64,000 nucleotides of DNA from Streptomyces sp. NBC_01233 (GCF_035989305.1 NZ_CP108514.1:1661001-1725000), one strand, 5' to 3'; positions 7,014 through 16,060 are shown, counted from the stretch's first letter. Notes: a model not told the origin generated them from the letters alone. Translations and numbers: made by a program.

Positions 7014-8588
7014 ATGATCGCGATGCGGAACGAGTGGATGCGTCGGTGGCGCGCGCCCGCCGCGGTCGCCGCCGGAGCGCTGCCCGCCCTCGCCTTCCCC
7101 GCCCCCGCGCTGTGGTGGTTCGCGTACGTCGCCCTCGCGCCCTGGATGCTGCTGCTGAGGTCGGCCCCCACCGGGCGGCGGGCTGCCCTGGAGGGCTGGC
7201 TCGGCGGCGCGGGGTTCATCGTGGCCGTCCACCACTGGCTGCTGCCCAGCCTGCACGTCTTCCTGATTCCGGTGGCCGCGCTGCTGGGGCTGCTCTGGAT
7301 CCCCTGGGCGCTCCTGGTGCGGGAGCTGCTCGGGGGGGTCCCGTCGGCCGGCCGGGCGGTGTCCGCGCTGGTCCTCGTACCGGCGGGTTGGCTGCTGTCG
7401 GAGCTGGTCCGGTCCTGGCAGGGGCTGGGCGGGCCGTGGGGGCTGCTGGGAGCCAGTCAGTGGCAGGTGCCGCCCGCGCTGCGGCTGGCCTCCGTGGGCG
7501 GCGTGTGGCTGGTCAGCCTGCTGGTGGTGGCGGTGAACTGTGCCCTGGTGCTGCTGCTGGCGGTGCCGGGGGCGCGGATCCCGGCGGTGGCGGGGATCAC
7601 GGGGTGCGCGGTGCTGACGGCGGTGGTGTGGGTGTGGGCGGCGGGCCCCGCGGAGTCCGGCCGGCTGCGCGTGGCCGTCGTACAGCCGGGCCCGGTGCCG
7701 GACGGCCCGGACAGCGTGGAGCGACGGTTCTCGGTCGGTGAGCGGCTGACCCGGCCGCTGGCCGGGCAGCGGGTCGACCTCGTGGTGTGGGGCGAGAGCA
7801 GCGTCGGCGAGGACCTGACGGCCCGCCCGGACCTGGCCCGGCGGCTGGCCTCGCTGTCGGCGGAGGTGGGGGCTCCGCTGCTGGTCAACGTGGACGCGCG
7901 GCGGGCGGACCGGCCGGGGATCTACAAGAGCGCGGTGCTCGTGGGCCCCGGAGGGCCCACCGGCGACCGGTACGACAAGATGCGGCTCGTCCCCTTCGGG
8001 GAGTACGTACCGGCCCGGGCGCTGCTCGGCTGGGCCACTTCGGTCGGAAAGGCGGCCGGCGAGGACCGGGTGCCCGGCGCGGCCCCGGTGGTCATGGACC
8101 TGCCCGCGCGACCGGACGGGGCCGGCGCCCCCACCGGTGTCCGCCTCGGTCCCCTGGTCTGCTTCGAGTCGGCCTTCCCCGACATGAGCCGGCGCCTGAC
8201 CCTCGACGGGGCCTCGCTGCTCATCGCCCAGTCGGCGACGTCCACCTTCCAGGAGAGCTGGGCCCCGGCCCAGCACGCCTCGCTGGCGGCCCTGCGCGCC
8301 GCCGAGAACGGCCGCCCGATGGTGCACGCCACCCTCACAGGCATCAGCGTCGTGCACGGCCCCTCCGGCGAGCGGATCGGCGCGGCCCTGCCGACCTCCG
8401 CGAGCGCGGCGGCGGTGTACGAGGTCCCGCTCGCCCGGGGCACGACCCTCTACGGCCGCTTCGGGGACTGGCCGGTGGGGGCCTCCCTCGCCGCGCTCGC
8501 GGTGTACTGCGCGGTGGCGGGCGTCCGTTCGCTCAGGAGGCCTGCTCCAGAGCCGACTTCACCACCTGCTCGCACAACTGGTGGGTGA
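7014..8588 (+). CDS. lnt: Apolipoprotein N-acyltransferase
   Basis: 524 residues. The first 215 or so form several membrane helices; the rest is an extracytoplasmic nitrilase-like domain. The Glu-Lys-Cys triad is visible: VVWGESS, then DKMRLVPFGEYVP and LVCFESAFPD. Lnt transfers an acyl chain to the N-terminal cysteine of mature lipoproteins, after Lgt and LspA. Streptomyces often have more than one Lnt-like gene. Its last 56 bases overlap the convergent oxidoreductase gene; the C-terminal tail (PEPTSPPARTTGG) is disordered, so the overlap is tolerable. Confidence 0.93.
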   Translation: MIAMRNEWMRRWRAPAAVAAGALPALAFPAPALWWFAYVALAPWMLLLRSAPTGRRAALEGWLGGAGFIVAVHHWLLPSLHVFLIPVAALLGLLWIPWALLVRELLGGVPSAGRAVSALVLVPAGWLLSELVRSWQGLGGPWGLLGASQWQVPPALRLASVGGVWLVSLLVVAVNCALVLLLAVPGARIPAVAGITGCAVLTAVVWVWAAGPAESGRLRVAVVQPGPVPDGPDSVERRFSVGERLTRPLAGQRVDLVVWGESSVGEDLTARPDLARRLASLSAEVGAPLLVNVDARRADRPGIYKSAVLVGPGGPTGDRYDKMRLVPFGEYVPARALLGWATSVGKAAGEDRVPGAAPVVMDLPARPDGAGAPTGVRLGPLVCFESAFPDMSRRLTLDGASLLIAQSATSTFQESWAPAQHASLAALRAAENGRPMVHATLTGISVVHGPSGERIGAALPTSASAAAVYEVPLARGTTLYGRFGDWPVGASLAALAVYCAVAGVRSLRRPAPEPTSPPARTTGG

Positions 8589-9438
8589 GCAGTGCGTCCC
8601 GCGCGCTGAGGGTCTTGCCGGTCTCGACGGCCTCGAAGAAGTGGTCCACGACCTGCTCGATGCCGCGCTGGCGGGCGACGGACACCCAGTCCCCGCGGCG
8701 CCGCACGGTCGGCTGGCCCTTGTGGTCGATGACCTCGGCGAGGTTGACGACCTGCCGCTTGGTGTCCCGGCCTGAGACCTCCAGGATCTCCTCGGTGGAG
8801 CCGGACAGCCGGTTCATGATGCCGAGCGCGGTGAAGCCGTCGCCGGACAGCTGGAGCACGACCTGGTGCATCAGCCCCTCGCGCACCACGGCCCGGACGT
8901 CGACGTGGTCGGTCGCGCCGGGGAGCAGGAAGCGCAGGGTGTCGACGACGTGGATGAAGTCGTCCAGGACCAGCGTGCGCGGGTCCTCGGGCAGCCCGAC
9001 CCGGTTCTTCTGCATGATGATCAGATCGCGCGGGTGGTCGGCGCACTGCGCGTAGGCGGGCGCGTGACGGCGGTTGAAGCCGACGACGAGCGAGACCCCC
9101 TGCTCCTCGGCCAGTTCCACCAGCCGCACCGAGTCCGCGAGCTCGTAGGCGAGCGGCTTGTCCACGTACGTCGGCACGCCGGCCCGGAGCAGTCGCGTGA
9201 CGATCTCGGGGTGGGCCGCGGTCGAGGCGTGCACGAAGGCGGCGTCGAGCCCCTCGGCCAGCAGCGCGTCGAGGTCGGTGTGCCGGCGCGCGGCGGGGAC
9301 GTGGTGGATCTCGCCGACCCGCTCCAGCGTGGCGGGAGTGCGGGTCTGCAGGTGCAGCTCGAGGCCCGGGCGGGTGGTCAGGACGGGCAGGTACGCCTTC
9401 TGCGCGATGTCGCCGAGTCCGATGCAGCCGACCTTCAC
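8533..9438 (-). CDS. Gfo/Idh/MocA family oxidoreductase
   Basis: 301 residues. The N-terminal Rossmann fold starts with KVGCIGLGDIAQKAYLPVL. The family signature YVDKPLA near residue 91 carries the lysine that usually takes part in catalysis, and HALL-type residues follow in the C-terminal alpha/beta domain (DDFIHVVDTLRF). Such enzymes oxidise or reduce sugars, inositols or related polyols with NAD(P). The substrate is not evident and no sugar-transport genes are adjacent. The start is preceded by GGAGGT. It converges on lnt. Confidence 0.88.
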   Translation of the reverse strand: MKVGCIGLGDIAQKAYLPVLTTRPGLELHLQTRTPATLERVGEIHHVPAARRHTDLDALLAEGLDAAFVHASTAAHPEIVTRLLRAGVPTYVDKPLAYELADSVRLVELAEEQGVSLVVGFNRRHAPAYAQCADHPRDLIIMQKNRVGLPEDPRTLVLDDFIHVVDTLRFLLPGATDHVDVRAVVREGLMHQVVLQLSGDGFTALGIMNRLSGSTEEILEVSGRDTKRQVVNLAEVIDHKGQPTVRRRGDWVSVARQRGIEQVVDHFFEAVETGKTLSARDALLTHQLCEQVVKSALEQAS

Positions 9439-9513
9439 CGGGAGACCTCCAGGTTGATCCTTGTGGGACTTCAGCAGCTTAATCCCTGGTGGCAGGGGCC
9501 CGGTTCACCGAGG

Positions 9514-10047
9514 ATGTCCCTCATGACCACCAGTTCTGGATCACATCGCACCGAGCCCGCGACCACCGCCGACGAGCGGGACATGCTGGACGGCTGGCTC
9601 GACTACCACCGCGCGACCCTCGCCTGGAAGTGCGAGGGGCTCCAGGACGAGCAGCTGCGCCGCACCCCGCTCGCGCCCTCCGAGTTGAGCCTCCTGGGCC
9701 TCGTACGGCACATGGCGGAGGTGGAGCGGTACTGGTTCCGGGAGATCATGCTCGGCGCGGACCTTCCTGAGCTGTACTGCACCGACGAGGACCCGGACGG
9801 CGACTTCCACTTCAGCGACGACGCCACCTGGGCCGAGAACGAGCAGGTGTGGCAGACCGAGGTCGAACTGGCGCGCCAGGCCGCCTCGGGCCGTTCGCTG
9901 GACCTGCTGTCGCAGGCCGAGAGCCACCACCGCGGCGAGGTCTTCAGCCTGCGCTGGGTCTACACCCACATGATCGAGGAGTACGCGCGCCACAACGGCC
10001 ACGCGGACCTGCTGCGCGAGCAGATAGACGGAGCCACGGGCGACTAG
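9514..10047 (+). CDS. DinB-fold protein (DUF664 type)
   Basis: 177 residues from the first of two close ATGs; the second is three codons downstream. The four-helix DinB/YfiT fold is recognisable from MLDGWLDYHRATLAWKCEGL, the SLLGLVRHMAEVERYWF helix with its metal-binding His, and the C-terminal HMIEEYARHNGHADLLRE helix with two further His residues. These three histidines form the metal site. Streptomyces carry many paralogues, several related to mycothiol- or bacillithiol-dependent transferases. The exact reaction is unknown. It is divergent from the oxidoreductase gene. Confidence 0.87.
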   Translation: MSLMTTSSGSHRTEPATTADERDMLDGWLDYHRATLAWKCEGLQDEQLRRTPLAPSELSLLGLVRHMAEVERYWFREIMLGADLPELYCTDEDPDGDFHFSDDATWAENEQVWQTEVELARQAASGRSLDLLSQAESHHRGEVFSLRWVYTHMIEEYARHNGHADLLREQIDGATGD

Positions 10048-10164
10048 AACCCGGCTTCCGGGCCGGGCCGGATCCGCCGGACACCCCGCTCGCCGTCACC
10101 CGTGCGGGGTGAATATCCGCTCCGGGTTTCCGCAACGAGGTCCCCGCACAGCAGAGTTGCGCGG

Positions 10165-10692
10165 GTGCATCCAACCCGAACCACGACAACCCTGCTCCTC
10201 GGAGTCGCCTGTGCCGTCTCGGCCGTCTCCGGCTGTGTGAACGTGAGCCCCGGTCCCGTGCAGCCGGCGGCGGTCCCCGCCGGCGAGGCGCCCCGCCACG
10301 AGCCGCGCGGCAGGCCCGGGGCCGCCCCCGTGGTCGTCCAGGCGCCCGCCCTGGAGGCGCTGAAAGCGGTCCCGGAGCAGCCCGCTCACCCGGTGGCCCC
10401 CGCGCCCGCCCGGCCGTCCGCCCGGCAGCCCGGCCAGGGCCCCTCCGGCGGGCCCGCACCGGACGTGCCGCCGGTCCCTGACATCCCGGAGCCGCCGAAG
10501 CCCGCCGAGCCCGCGTCCGGGCGTCCCGGCGGCCGCCCTGAGCATTCCCGGCGCGATGGCGAGGTGGAGCGCGAACTGGTACGGAAGCTGCCGGTGCGGC
10601 CGGCCGACGTGTGCGCGCTGGGCCGCCGGCACGGCCGCTGGCACCCGGACAGCCCGGAGGCCCGCATCTGCGCGGGCGTCCGCGACGGCTGA
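10165..10692 (+). CDS. Proline-rich secreted lipoprotein of unknown function
   Basis: 175 residues from the GTG; the open frame is longer but this start gives a normal signal peptide: HPTRTTTT, a hydrophobic stretch LLLGVACAVSAV and a lipobox-like VSGC. After the cysteine comes a long Pro/Ala-rich linker (residues about 25-120) and a small C-terminal domain with two cysteines (ADVCALGRRHGRWHPDSPEA, then ICAGV) that could form a disulphide. It is probably anchored on the outer face of the membrane, where Lnt, encoded nearby, would modify it. No named family was recognised. Confidence 0.7.
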   Translation: MHPTRTTTTLLLGVACAVSAVSGCVNVSPGPVQPAAVPAGEAPRHEPRGRPGAAPVVVQAPALEALKAVPEQPAHPVAPAPARPSARQPGQGPSGGPAPDVPPVPDIPEPPKPAEPASGRPGGRPEHSRRDGEVERELVRKLPVRPADVCALGRRHGRWHPDSPEARICAGVRDG

Positions 10693-10736
10693 CCGCCAGG
10701 GCCCGCCCTTCGGGATCGGGCCGCGCCGCGGCGCCC

Positions 10737-11273
10737 CTACGGGGACTGCTCCGGGAACGGCCGGGGCCCGGCGCCCGGTTCCGTGGCCAGGCGCCGGTCC
10801 AGCCGTGCGATGGCCTCGCGCACGCCGTTCCCGTACCCGTCGTCCGGGAGGTTCCCGGTGGCCGCCCGGGCCCGCGCCAGGTGGACCCGGGCGGCCTCCG
10901 GACGCTGCAGCTTCACGTAGTCGGCGGCCAGGCTGAGGTGCAGGGACGGGTAGAACACGCGCATCGCGAGATGCGGCTCCCGCGGCGCCGTCCCCCCGTC
11001 CCGGGCCCCGGTGGCGGGCCGGTCGCCCAGGGCTTCGGCGGCGGTCAGGGCCCGCAGGTCCCAGGCCAGTTCGTCGGCGGGATCGTCCTGGGCGTCGGCC
11101 ATGTAGTGGGCGAGGGTGCAGCGGTGGAGGTCGTCCCCCTCCTCGCCGATCTCCGACCAGATCGCACCGAGCCGGTTGCGGGCCTCCTCGCGGTCCCCGG
11201 CGTGCAGCAGGATGACCGCCTGGCCGATCCTGGTCATGACGGCGTCCTCCGACGCCTCCTGCTGCTCCGTCAC
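10737..11273 (-). CDS. TPR-like hypothetical protein
   Basis: 178 residues of alternating short helices (IGQAVILLHAGDREEARNRL, LHLSLAADYVKLQRPEAARV) with the Ala/Leu spacing of tetratricopeptide repeats. It resembles small Streptomyces proteins annotated only as hypothetical. It is convergent with the lipoprotein gene, about 45 bases apart. The gap to the next gene, ung, is short, and no shared function is evident. Confidence 0.65.
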   Translation of the reverse strand: MTEQQEASEDAVMTRIGQAVILLHAGDREEARNRLGAIWSEIGEEGDDLHRCTLAHYMADAQDDPADELAWDLRALTAAEALGDRPATGARDGGTAPREPHLAMRVFYPSLHLSLAADYVKLQRPEAARVHLARARAATGNLPDDGYGNGVREAIARLDRRLATEPGAGPRPFPEQSP

Positions 11274-11369
11274 CGCGGCCTCCGGCTTGCTCCGCCAGAC
11301 CTGCTCCGGGTCTGATCATCACGAAGCTAGCCGGAGGTGGCGGCAATGGCGCCGAGGCGCGGTCGGACG

Positions 11370-12047
11370 TCAGCCGAGGTCCGGGATCCGCCAGTCGATC
11401 GGCTCATGGCCCTGGGCGGCGATGGCCTCGTTGATCTGCGTGAAGGGCCGGGATCCGAAGAACTTCTTGGCCGACAGCGGGGAGGGGTGGGCCCCCTTGA
11501 CCACGACGTGCCGCTCCTCGTCGATCAGCGGGATCTTCTTCTGGGCGTAGGCGCCCCAGAGGACGAAGACGGCCGGGTCGGGCCGCTCGGACACCGCGCG
11601 GATCACGGCGTCGGTGAACTTCTCCCAGCCCTTGCCCTTGTGCGAATTGGGCTCGGCCTCCCGGACGGTGAGGACCGCGTTGAGCAGCAGGACGCCCTGC
11701 TGGGCCCACGGCATCAGGTACCCGTTGTCCGGGACCGGCAGGCCGAGCTCCTCCTTCATCTCCTTGTAGATGTTGCGCAGCGACGGCGGGGTCTTGACCC
11801 CGGGCTGCACGGAGAAGCACAGGCCGTGACCCTGGCCCGCGCCGTGGTAGGGGTCCTGGCCCAGGACCAGCACCTTCACCTTCTCGAAGGGAGTGGCCTC
11901 CAGGGCCGCGAACACCTGCTCGCGGGGCGGGTAGACCGGCCCGTTCGCCCGTTCCTTCTCGACGAACTCGGTGAGTTCTTTGAAGTAGGGCTGGTCCAGC
12001 TCCCCTCCGAGGACGGGGAGCCAGGACTCGGGCAGCATCTGGGTCAC
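11370..12047 (-). CDS. ung: Uracil-DNA glycosylase
   Basis: 225 residues. The family-1 catalytic motif GQDPYHG with its water-activating Asp lies near residue 62 and the HPSPLS motif with the catalytic His near residue 185. It removes uracil from DNA after cytosine deamination or dUMP incorporation. The start is the GTG that sits eight bases behind a GGAGG ribosome site; the longer frame starting at 12077 lacks one. Streptomyces often carry two family-1 Ung proteins. Confidence 0.95.
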   Translation of the reverse strand: MTQMLPESWLPVLGGELDQPYFKELTEFVEKERANGPVYPPREQVFAALEATPFEKVKVLVLGQDPYHGAGQGHGLCFSVQPGVKTPPSLRNIYKEMKEELGLPVPDNGYLMPWAQQGVLLLNAVLTVREAEPNSHKGKGWEKFTDAVIRAVSERPDPAVFVLWGAYAQKKIPLIDEERHVVVKGAHPSPLSAKKFFGSRPFTQINEAIAAQGHEPIDWRIPDLG

Positions 12048-12148
12048 GGCGAAAACCTCCGGTACAAGTTCGTGCAACTGCTCCAGAACCTACCGGGGGC
12101 CACTGACAACGCGTCGGCCGCCCGGGGCCGGTGCCCCGGGCGGGGCCG

Positions 12149-13738
12149 CTACCAGCTGGTCTTGCGGTACAGCTCCCACATCTGCATGGCGGTCTGCGGG
12201 TCCAGCGCCCGCTCGGCGCCCGCGATGTCCTCTTGCGCGGCGACGTACAGCTTGCCCTGCCACAGGGGCAGCAGCCGGACGTCCTCGGCGAAGATCTGCT
12301 GTGCCTTCTCGAACTGCTGGACCCCGGCGGAGCGGTCTCCGTCGCGGCGGGACTTGGGCAGCAGGTCGGTCAGGATCTCCGTGGGCTCGTACGGGGTACC
12401 GACCGCGTTCTCCTTGCCGACGAACGGCGCGATGAAGTTGTCCGGGTCGGGGAAGTCGGGGAACCAGCCTCGGCCGAAGACCGGGTACTCCTGGCCCTTG
12501 TAGCCCTCCTGGAAGGCCTTCCAGGGCTGGCTGCGCAGGGTGATCCGGAAGAGCTGGCTCTCGTCGAGCTGGCGCTTGAGCTCGGTGAACTCCTCGGCGG
12601 TGGAGGAGCCGTACCGGTCGGTGGTGTACCAGAAGGTCAGGTCGACCGGCGTGGGGACCCCGGCGTCCTTGAGGATCTTCTTGGCCTTGGCGACGTCCGC
12701 GGCGCCGTACTTGTCGTAGAACGGCGTCTTGTGGCCGACCACGCCCTTGGGAACCATCGAGTACAGCGGCTCCGCGGTGCCCTGGTAGACCTTGGAGACG
12801 AGGGTCCCGCGGTCGACGGTCTGGGCGATCGCCTGGCGGACCGCGAGCTTGTTGACGGCGGGGTCCTTGGGGTTGAAGACCAGGTAGCGGATCTCGGCGC
12901 CGACGTTCTCGACGACCTGGACGCCCTGCGCGTGCGCCGCGGGGGTCTGCAGGTCCGTGACCTCCGTGGCCGACAGGCCTCGGTAGGTGGCGTCGATCTC
13001 CTTGGCCTTCAGGGCCGAGACCATCTTCTGGGAGTCCTGGAAGTAGCGGATGGTCACTGCCTTGTTACGGCGGTTGGCGAAGCCCGTGTAGCTCCCGTTG
13101 TCACTGAGGACGGCCTCGTTGCCCTCCTTGTACGAGTCGAGCACGTACGGGCCGGAGCCGGTGACCTTGCCGTCCTGGCGCACCTTGTCGGCGGGGTAGT
13201 CCTTGGGCGCGACCAGCGAGGCGGCGGGCGAGCCGAGGACGTACGGGAAGGTGGCGTCCGAGGTGTTCAGGTGGAAGACGACCGTCAGGGCGTCCGGGGT
13301 CTCGATCTTGTCGAGGCTGCCGAAGAGGTCCTTCGGGCCGACCTTGGAGCCGATCGTCTTGATGCGCTCGAGGGAGTGCTTGACGGCCTTGGCGTCGAGC
13401 GGCTCGCCGTTGGAGAACTTCAGGCCCTTGCGCAGGGTGCACCGGTAGGCCTGGCTCGCGCCGTCCGTGAACTCGCAGTTCTGGGCGGCGTCGGGCTGGG
13501 GCTTGGTGGAACCCGTGGGGAACGCCAGCAGCGTCTGGTAGACGTTCCGGTACAGCTCCCAGGAGCCGTCCCACGCGGCAGCGGGATCGAGGGTGCTCGG
13601 TGCGCTCGTGGTGCCGACGACGATCCTCTTGGCGTCCTCGTCGTTGTCCTCCGACAGCAGGCCGCATCCGGCGAGCAGGGATATGGACGCAAGGGCCGCA
13701 GTGATCTGCAGGCATCTGGTCCGGTTGAACACGTGCAC
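12149..13738 (-). CDS. ABC transporter peptide-binding lipoprotein (family 5 solute-binding protein)
   Basis: 529 residues. It has a signal peptide with lipobox LLAGC at residues 21-25, then the SBP_bac_5 fold: GTTSAPSTLDPAAAWDGSW at the start, the CTLRKGLKFSNGEPLDAKAV signature near residue 100 and a domain-2 region with RYLVFNPKDPAVN. Homologues bind oligopeptides, nickel or heme. No permease or ATPase genes are adjacent on either side, so this is an orphan binding protein that must work with a transporter encoded elsewhere or act as a signalling or scavenging lipoprotein. A long inverted repeat lies upstream of its start. Confidence 0.93.
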   Translation of the reverse strand: MHVFNRTRCLQITAALASISLLAGCGLLSEDNDEDAKRIVVGTTSAPSTLDPAAAWDGSWELYRNVYQTLLAFPTGSTKPQPDAAQNCEFTDGASQAYRCTLRKGLKFSNGEPLDAKAVKHSLERIKTIGSKVGPKDLFGSLDKIETPDALTVVFHLNTSDATFPYVLGSPAASLVAPKDYPADKVRQDGKVTGSGPYVLDSYKEGNEAVLSDNGSYTGFANRRNKAVTIRYFQDSQKMVSALKAKEIDATYRGLSATEVTDLQTPAAHAQGVQVVENVGAEIRYLVFNPKDPAVNKLAVRQAIAQTVDRGTLVSKVYQGTAEPLYSMVPKGVVGHKTPFYDKYGAADVAKAKKILKDAGVPTPVDLTFWYTTDRYGSSTAEEFTELKRQLDESQLFRITLRSQPWKAFQEGYKGQEYPVFGRGWFPDFPDPDNFIAPFVGKENAVGTPYEPTEILTDLLPKSRRDGDRSAGVQQFEKAQQIFAEDVRLLPLWQGKLYVAAQEDIAGAERALDPQTAMQMWELYRKTSW

Positions 13739-13776
13739 GCTCCTCGATCAGCCAGGGGTGCGGCAGACCCTACCGC

Positions 13777-13816
13777 AGTGCCCCACGAATCCAATGGGGT
13801 GGTTTCGTGGGGCACT
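13777..13816. repeat. 13-bp perfect inverted repeat upstream of the peptide-binding lipoprotein
   Basis: AGTGCCCCACGAA at 13777-13789 is exactly inverted at 13804-13816 with a 14-base spacer. It begins about 40 bases before the start of the lipoprotein gene, so it could be a regulator binding site, or a transcript hairpin in the 5' leader. There is no U tract. Confidence 0.6.
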
Positions 13817-13840
13817 TGACCGGTTCCGTGCACATTCGAT

Positions 13841-13873
13841 ACACATTTGCCTCCCTTTCGGAGGTAAATGTGT
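13841..13873 (-). terminator. Hairpin after the SDR operon
   Basis: A 14-bp stem with one G-T wobble (ACACATTTGCCTCC paired with GGAGGTAAATGTGT) and a five-base loop, a few bases beyond the stop of the second SDR gene. It is less GC-rich than its surroundings. It most likely ends the two-gene SDR transcript before the divergently controlled lipoprotein gene. Confidence 0.65.
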
Positions 13874-13884
13874 CCGATTATCGG

Positions 13885-14646
13885 TCAGTGCACTCCAGCA
13901 TTGAGGAACATCCCACCGTCGACGACCAGAGTTTGGCCCGTGATCCATTCCGCTTGTGCAGATGTAAGAAACGCGGCGGCCCCTCCGATGTCCTCCGGGT
14001 GCCCCAGCCGACCGAGCGGATAGGCGGCAGCGGCCTCCTGTTCCCGGCCCTCGTAGAGCGCCTGCGCGAACTTGGTCTTGACCACCGCGGGGGCGATCGC
14101 GTTGACCCGGACACCCGGTGCCATCTCGTGGGCGAGCTGGAGGGTGAGGTTGACCATGGCGGCCTTGCTCATCCCGTACGCCCCGATGAAGGGCGAGGCC
14201 GAGATGCCGGCGATGGAGGCGATGTTCACGATCGCTCCGCCGTTGTCCTTCTGCCAGGCGTGCCAGGTCCGCTGGGCGAAGCCGAGCGCCGAGATCACAT
14301 TGGTCTCGAAGACCTTGCGGGCCACCCCGAGGTCCAGGTCCGCGATCGGCCCGAAGACCGGATTGGTGCCCGCGTTGTTCACCAGGAAGTCGACGCGGCC
14401 GAAGGCCTCCATCGTGCGCTCGACGGCGACGGCCTGGTGTGCCTCGTCGTGCGCCTTGCCGGCGACCCCGATCACCCGGTCCGCACCGAGCCGCTCCACG
14501 GCCTCCTTGAGTGCCTCCTCGTTGCGTCCGGTGATGCAGATCCGGTCGCCGCGCGCGACCAGCGCCTCGGCGATGCCGTAGCCGATGCCCCGGCTCGCGC
14601 CGGTGATCAGTGCGACCTTGCCGCTGTCGATACCGTCGTACGTCAT
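13885..14646 (-). CDS. SDR-family oxidoreductase (FabG-like)
   Basis: 253 residues starting at MTYDGIDSGKVALITGASRG. It has the classical short-chain dehydrogenase features: TGASRGIGYG for cofactor binding, NNAG near residue 91, the catalytic Ser of NIASIAG, and YGMSK with the active Tyr and Lys near residue 158. The C-terminus ends in GQTLVVDGG. Substrates may be 3-oxoacyl or hydroxyacyl thioesters or steroids. It follows a second SDR gene by 35 bases, and the two almost certainly form an operon. Confidence 0.9.
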   Translation of the reverse strand: MTYDGIDSGKVALITGASRGIGYGIAEALVARGDRICITGRNEEALKEAVERLGADRVIGVAGKAHDEAHQAVAVERTMEAFGRVDFLVNNAGTNPVFGPIADLDLGVARKVFETNVISALGFAQRTWHAWQKDNGGAIVNIASIAGISASPFIGAYGMSKAAMVNLTLQLAHEMAPGVRVNAIAPAVVKTKFAQALYEGREQEAAAAYPLGRLGHPEDIGGAAAFLTSAQAEWITGQTLVVDGGMFLNAGVH

Positions 14647-14681
14647 GACGTGCGCCCTGCCTCTCGTGATCTCTTCGCTCG

Positions 14682-15443
14682 TCAGTTGAGCGGGCCGCCG
14701 GCGACGTACATGACCTGGCCGGAGACGAAGCCGGCCGCCTCGCCGGTGAAGAAGGCGATGGCGTTGGCGATGTCGTCCGGGCGGCCGACGCGCTGGACGG
14801 GGATCTGGGTGGCGGCCGCCGCCTGGAAGTCCTCGAAGCCCATGCCGACGCGGGCGGCCGTCTGGGCGGTCATCTCGGTGACGATGAAACCGGGGGCGAC
14901 GGCGTTGGCCGTGACGCCGAACTTGCCGAGCTCGATGGCCAGGGTCTTGGTGAAGCCCTGCAGACCTGCCTTGGCGGCGGAGTAGTTGACCTGGCCGCGG
15001 TTGCCGAGCGCCGAGCTGCTGGAGAGGTTCACGATGCGGCCGAACTTGGCCTCCACCATGTACTTCTGACAGGCCTTGGACATCAGGAAGGCACCGCGCA
15101 GGTGCACGTTCATGACCGTGTCCCAGTCGGTCTCGCTCATCTTGAAGAGCAGGTTGTCGCGCAGCACACCGGCGTTGTTGACCAGGATGGTCGGGGCGCC
15201 GAGCTCGCTCGCGACGCGCGCGACGGCGGCCTCCACCTGCGCGCCGTCGGAGACGTCGCAGCCGACCGCCAGGGCCTTGCCGCCGGCGGCCGTGATCGCC
15301 TCCACGGTGTCCTTGCAGGCCGCCTCGTCGAGGTCGAGTACGGCGACGGCCCGGCCCTCGGCGGCCAGGCGTACGGCGGTGGCCGCGCCGATGCCCCGGG
15401 CCGCCCCGGTCACGATCGCGACGCGCTGCTCGGTGGTGGACAT
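14682..15443 (-). CDS. SDR-family 3-oxoacyl-ACP reductase-like protein
   Basis: 253 residues from the ATG that follows an AGGAG ribosome site; the upstream extension in the same frame is not needed. Motifs: TGAARGIGAA near residue 12, VNNAGVLRDN near residue 91, the Ser of LSSSSALGNRG and YSAAKAG near residue 157. It resembles actinobacterial FabG3/FabG4-type reductases acting on 3-oxoacyl thioesters. It is the first gene of a two-SDR operon, a pair seen beside each other in many Streptomyces genomes. Confidence 0.9.
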   Translation of the reverse strand: MSTTEQRVAIVTGAARGIGAATAVRLAAEGRAVAVLDLDEAACKDTVEAITAAGGKALAVGCDVSDGAQVEAAVARVASELGAPTILVNNAGVLRDNLLFKMSETDWDTVMNVHLRGAFLMSKACQKYMVEAKFGRIVNLSSSSALGNRGQVNYSAAKAGLQGFTKTLAIELGKFGVTANAVAPGFIVTEMTAQTAARVGMGFEDFQAAAATQIPVQRVGRPDDIANAIAFFTGEAAGFVSGQVMYVAGGPLN

Positions 15444-15590
15444 GCTGGATCTCCTCGCCCTTGAGAGACGGCCGCCCAGAGGTGAGCAACCGCTTAGTAG
15501 CTTCAGCTGAGGAGACGCTAGGAGCCGCGGCACCCGGTGTCAACGGCGGCACTTTGGGACGCGCCGCTGTTCGAGGCGACGGGGACACGT

Positions 15591-15641
15591 TCAGCCCCGC
15601 CGGCGTTCGAGGCGCGGGGGGCTCGGGGGCGGAGCCCCCGC
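15591..15641. repeat. Dispersed Streptomyces intergenic palindrome
   Basis: The segment beginning CAGCCCCGCCGGCGTTCGAG and ending in GGAGCCCCC matches, from memory, a GC-rich repeat found between many Streptomyces genes. Its second half forms a GGGGGCTC/GAGCCCCC-type hairpin. It lies beyond the stop of the DUF3037 gene and may terminate the HipA-like/DUF3037 transcript. Confidence 0.55.
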
Positions 15642-15676
15642 AACGGAGCCGCACCGGCCCACCGGCGGGACCCCGG

Positions 15677-16060
15677 TCAGCGAACCAGCAGGTCGAGCAG
15701 CCGCTCCACCTCCGCCGCGGGATCGGCCGTCAGGCCGGTGTGCACCGGCCCCGGCTGCACCACCGTGCTCCGCGGAGCGATCAGCCACCGGAACCGCCGC
15801 CCGGCGTCGTCACCCGCCGCCTGTCCGGCGGACTCCCCGCCCGCGCACACGCCCTCGACCCCGCGCAGCGCCGCCCGCACCCCGGCCACATCGGCCCGGG
15901 GATCCAGCGCGAGGAGCTTCGCCTCGTCGAGATGGGTGCGCGCCGCCACGTACGAATGGGCCCGGCAGTAGACGATCACGCCGGCGTTGAAGCACTCACC
16001 CCGTTCCATCCGGGGCACCACACGCACCAGCGCGTACTCGAACACGTCCCGCTTGGTCAC
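15677..16060 (-). CDS. DUF3037 domain protein, partner of the HipA-like kinase
   Basis: 127 residues, with a GTG start overlapping the HipA-like stop by four bases (GTGA), so the two are co-translated. It begins DVFEYALVRVVPRMERGECF and continues with a NAGVIVYC strand, the hallmark of DUF3037. Residues about 85-110 carry the FRWLIAPRSTVVQPGP segment. The family has no proven biochemical function but is often encoded next to a HipA_2-type gene, which points to a two-component module. The pair sits exactly at the integration point of the 15-kb element. Confidence 0.85.
   Translation of the reverse strand: MTKRDVFEYALVRVVPRMERGECFNAGVIVYCRAHSYVAARTHLDEAKLLALDPRADVAGVRAALRGVEGVCAGGESAGQAAGDDAGRRFRWLIAPRSTVVQPGPVHTGLTADPAAEVERLLDLLVR

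Noticed and set aside
5274..8357. 1,027-residue minus-strand open frame across uppP and lnt
   Set aside because: Antisense to two well-supported genes; its protein is low-complexity Gln/His/Arg-rich with no fold.
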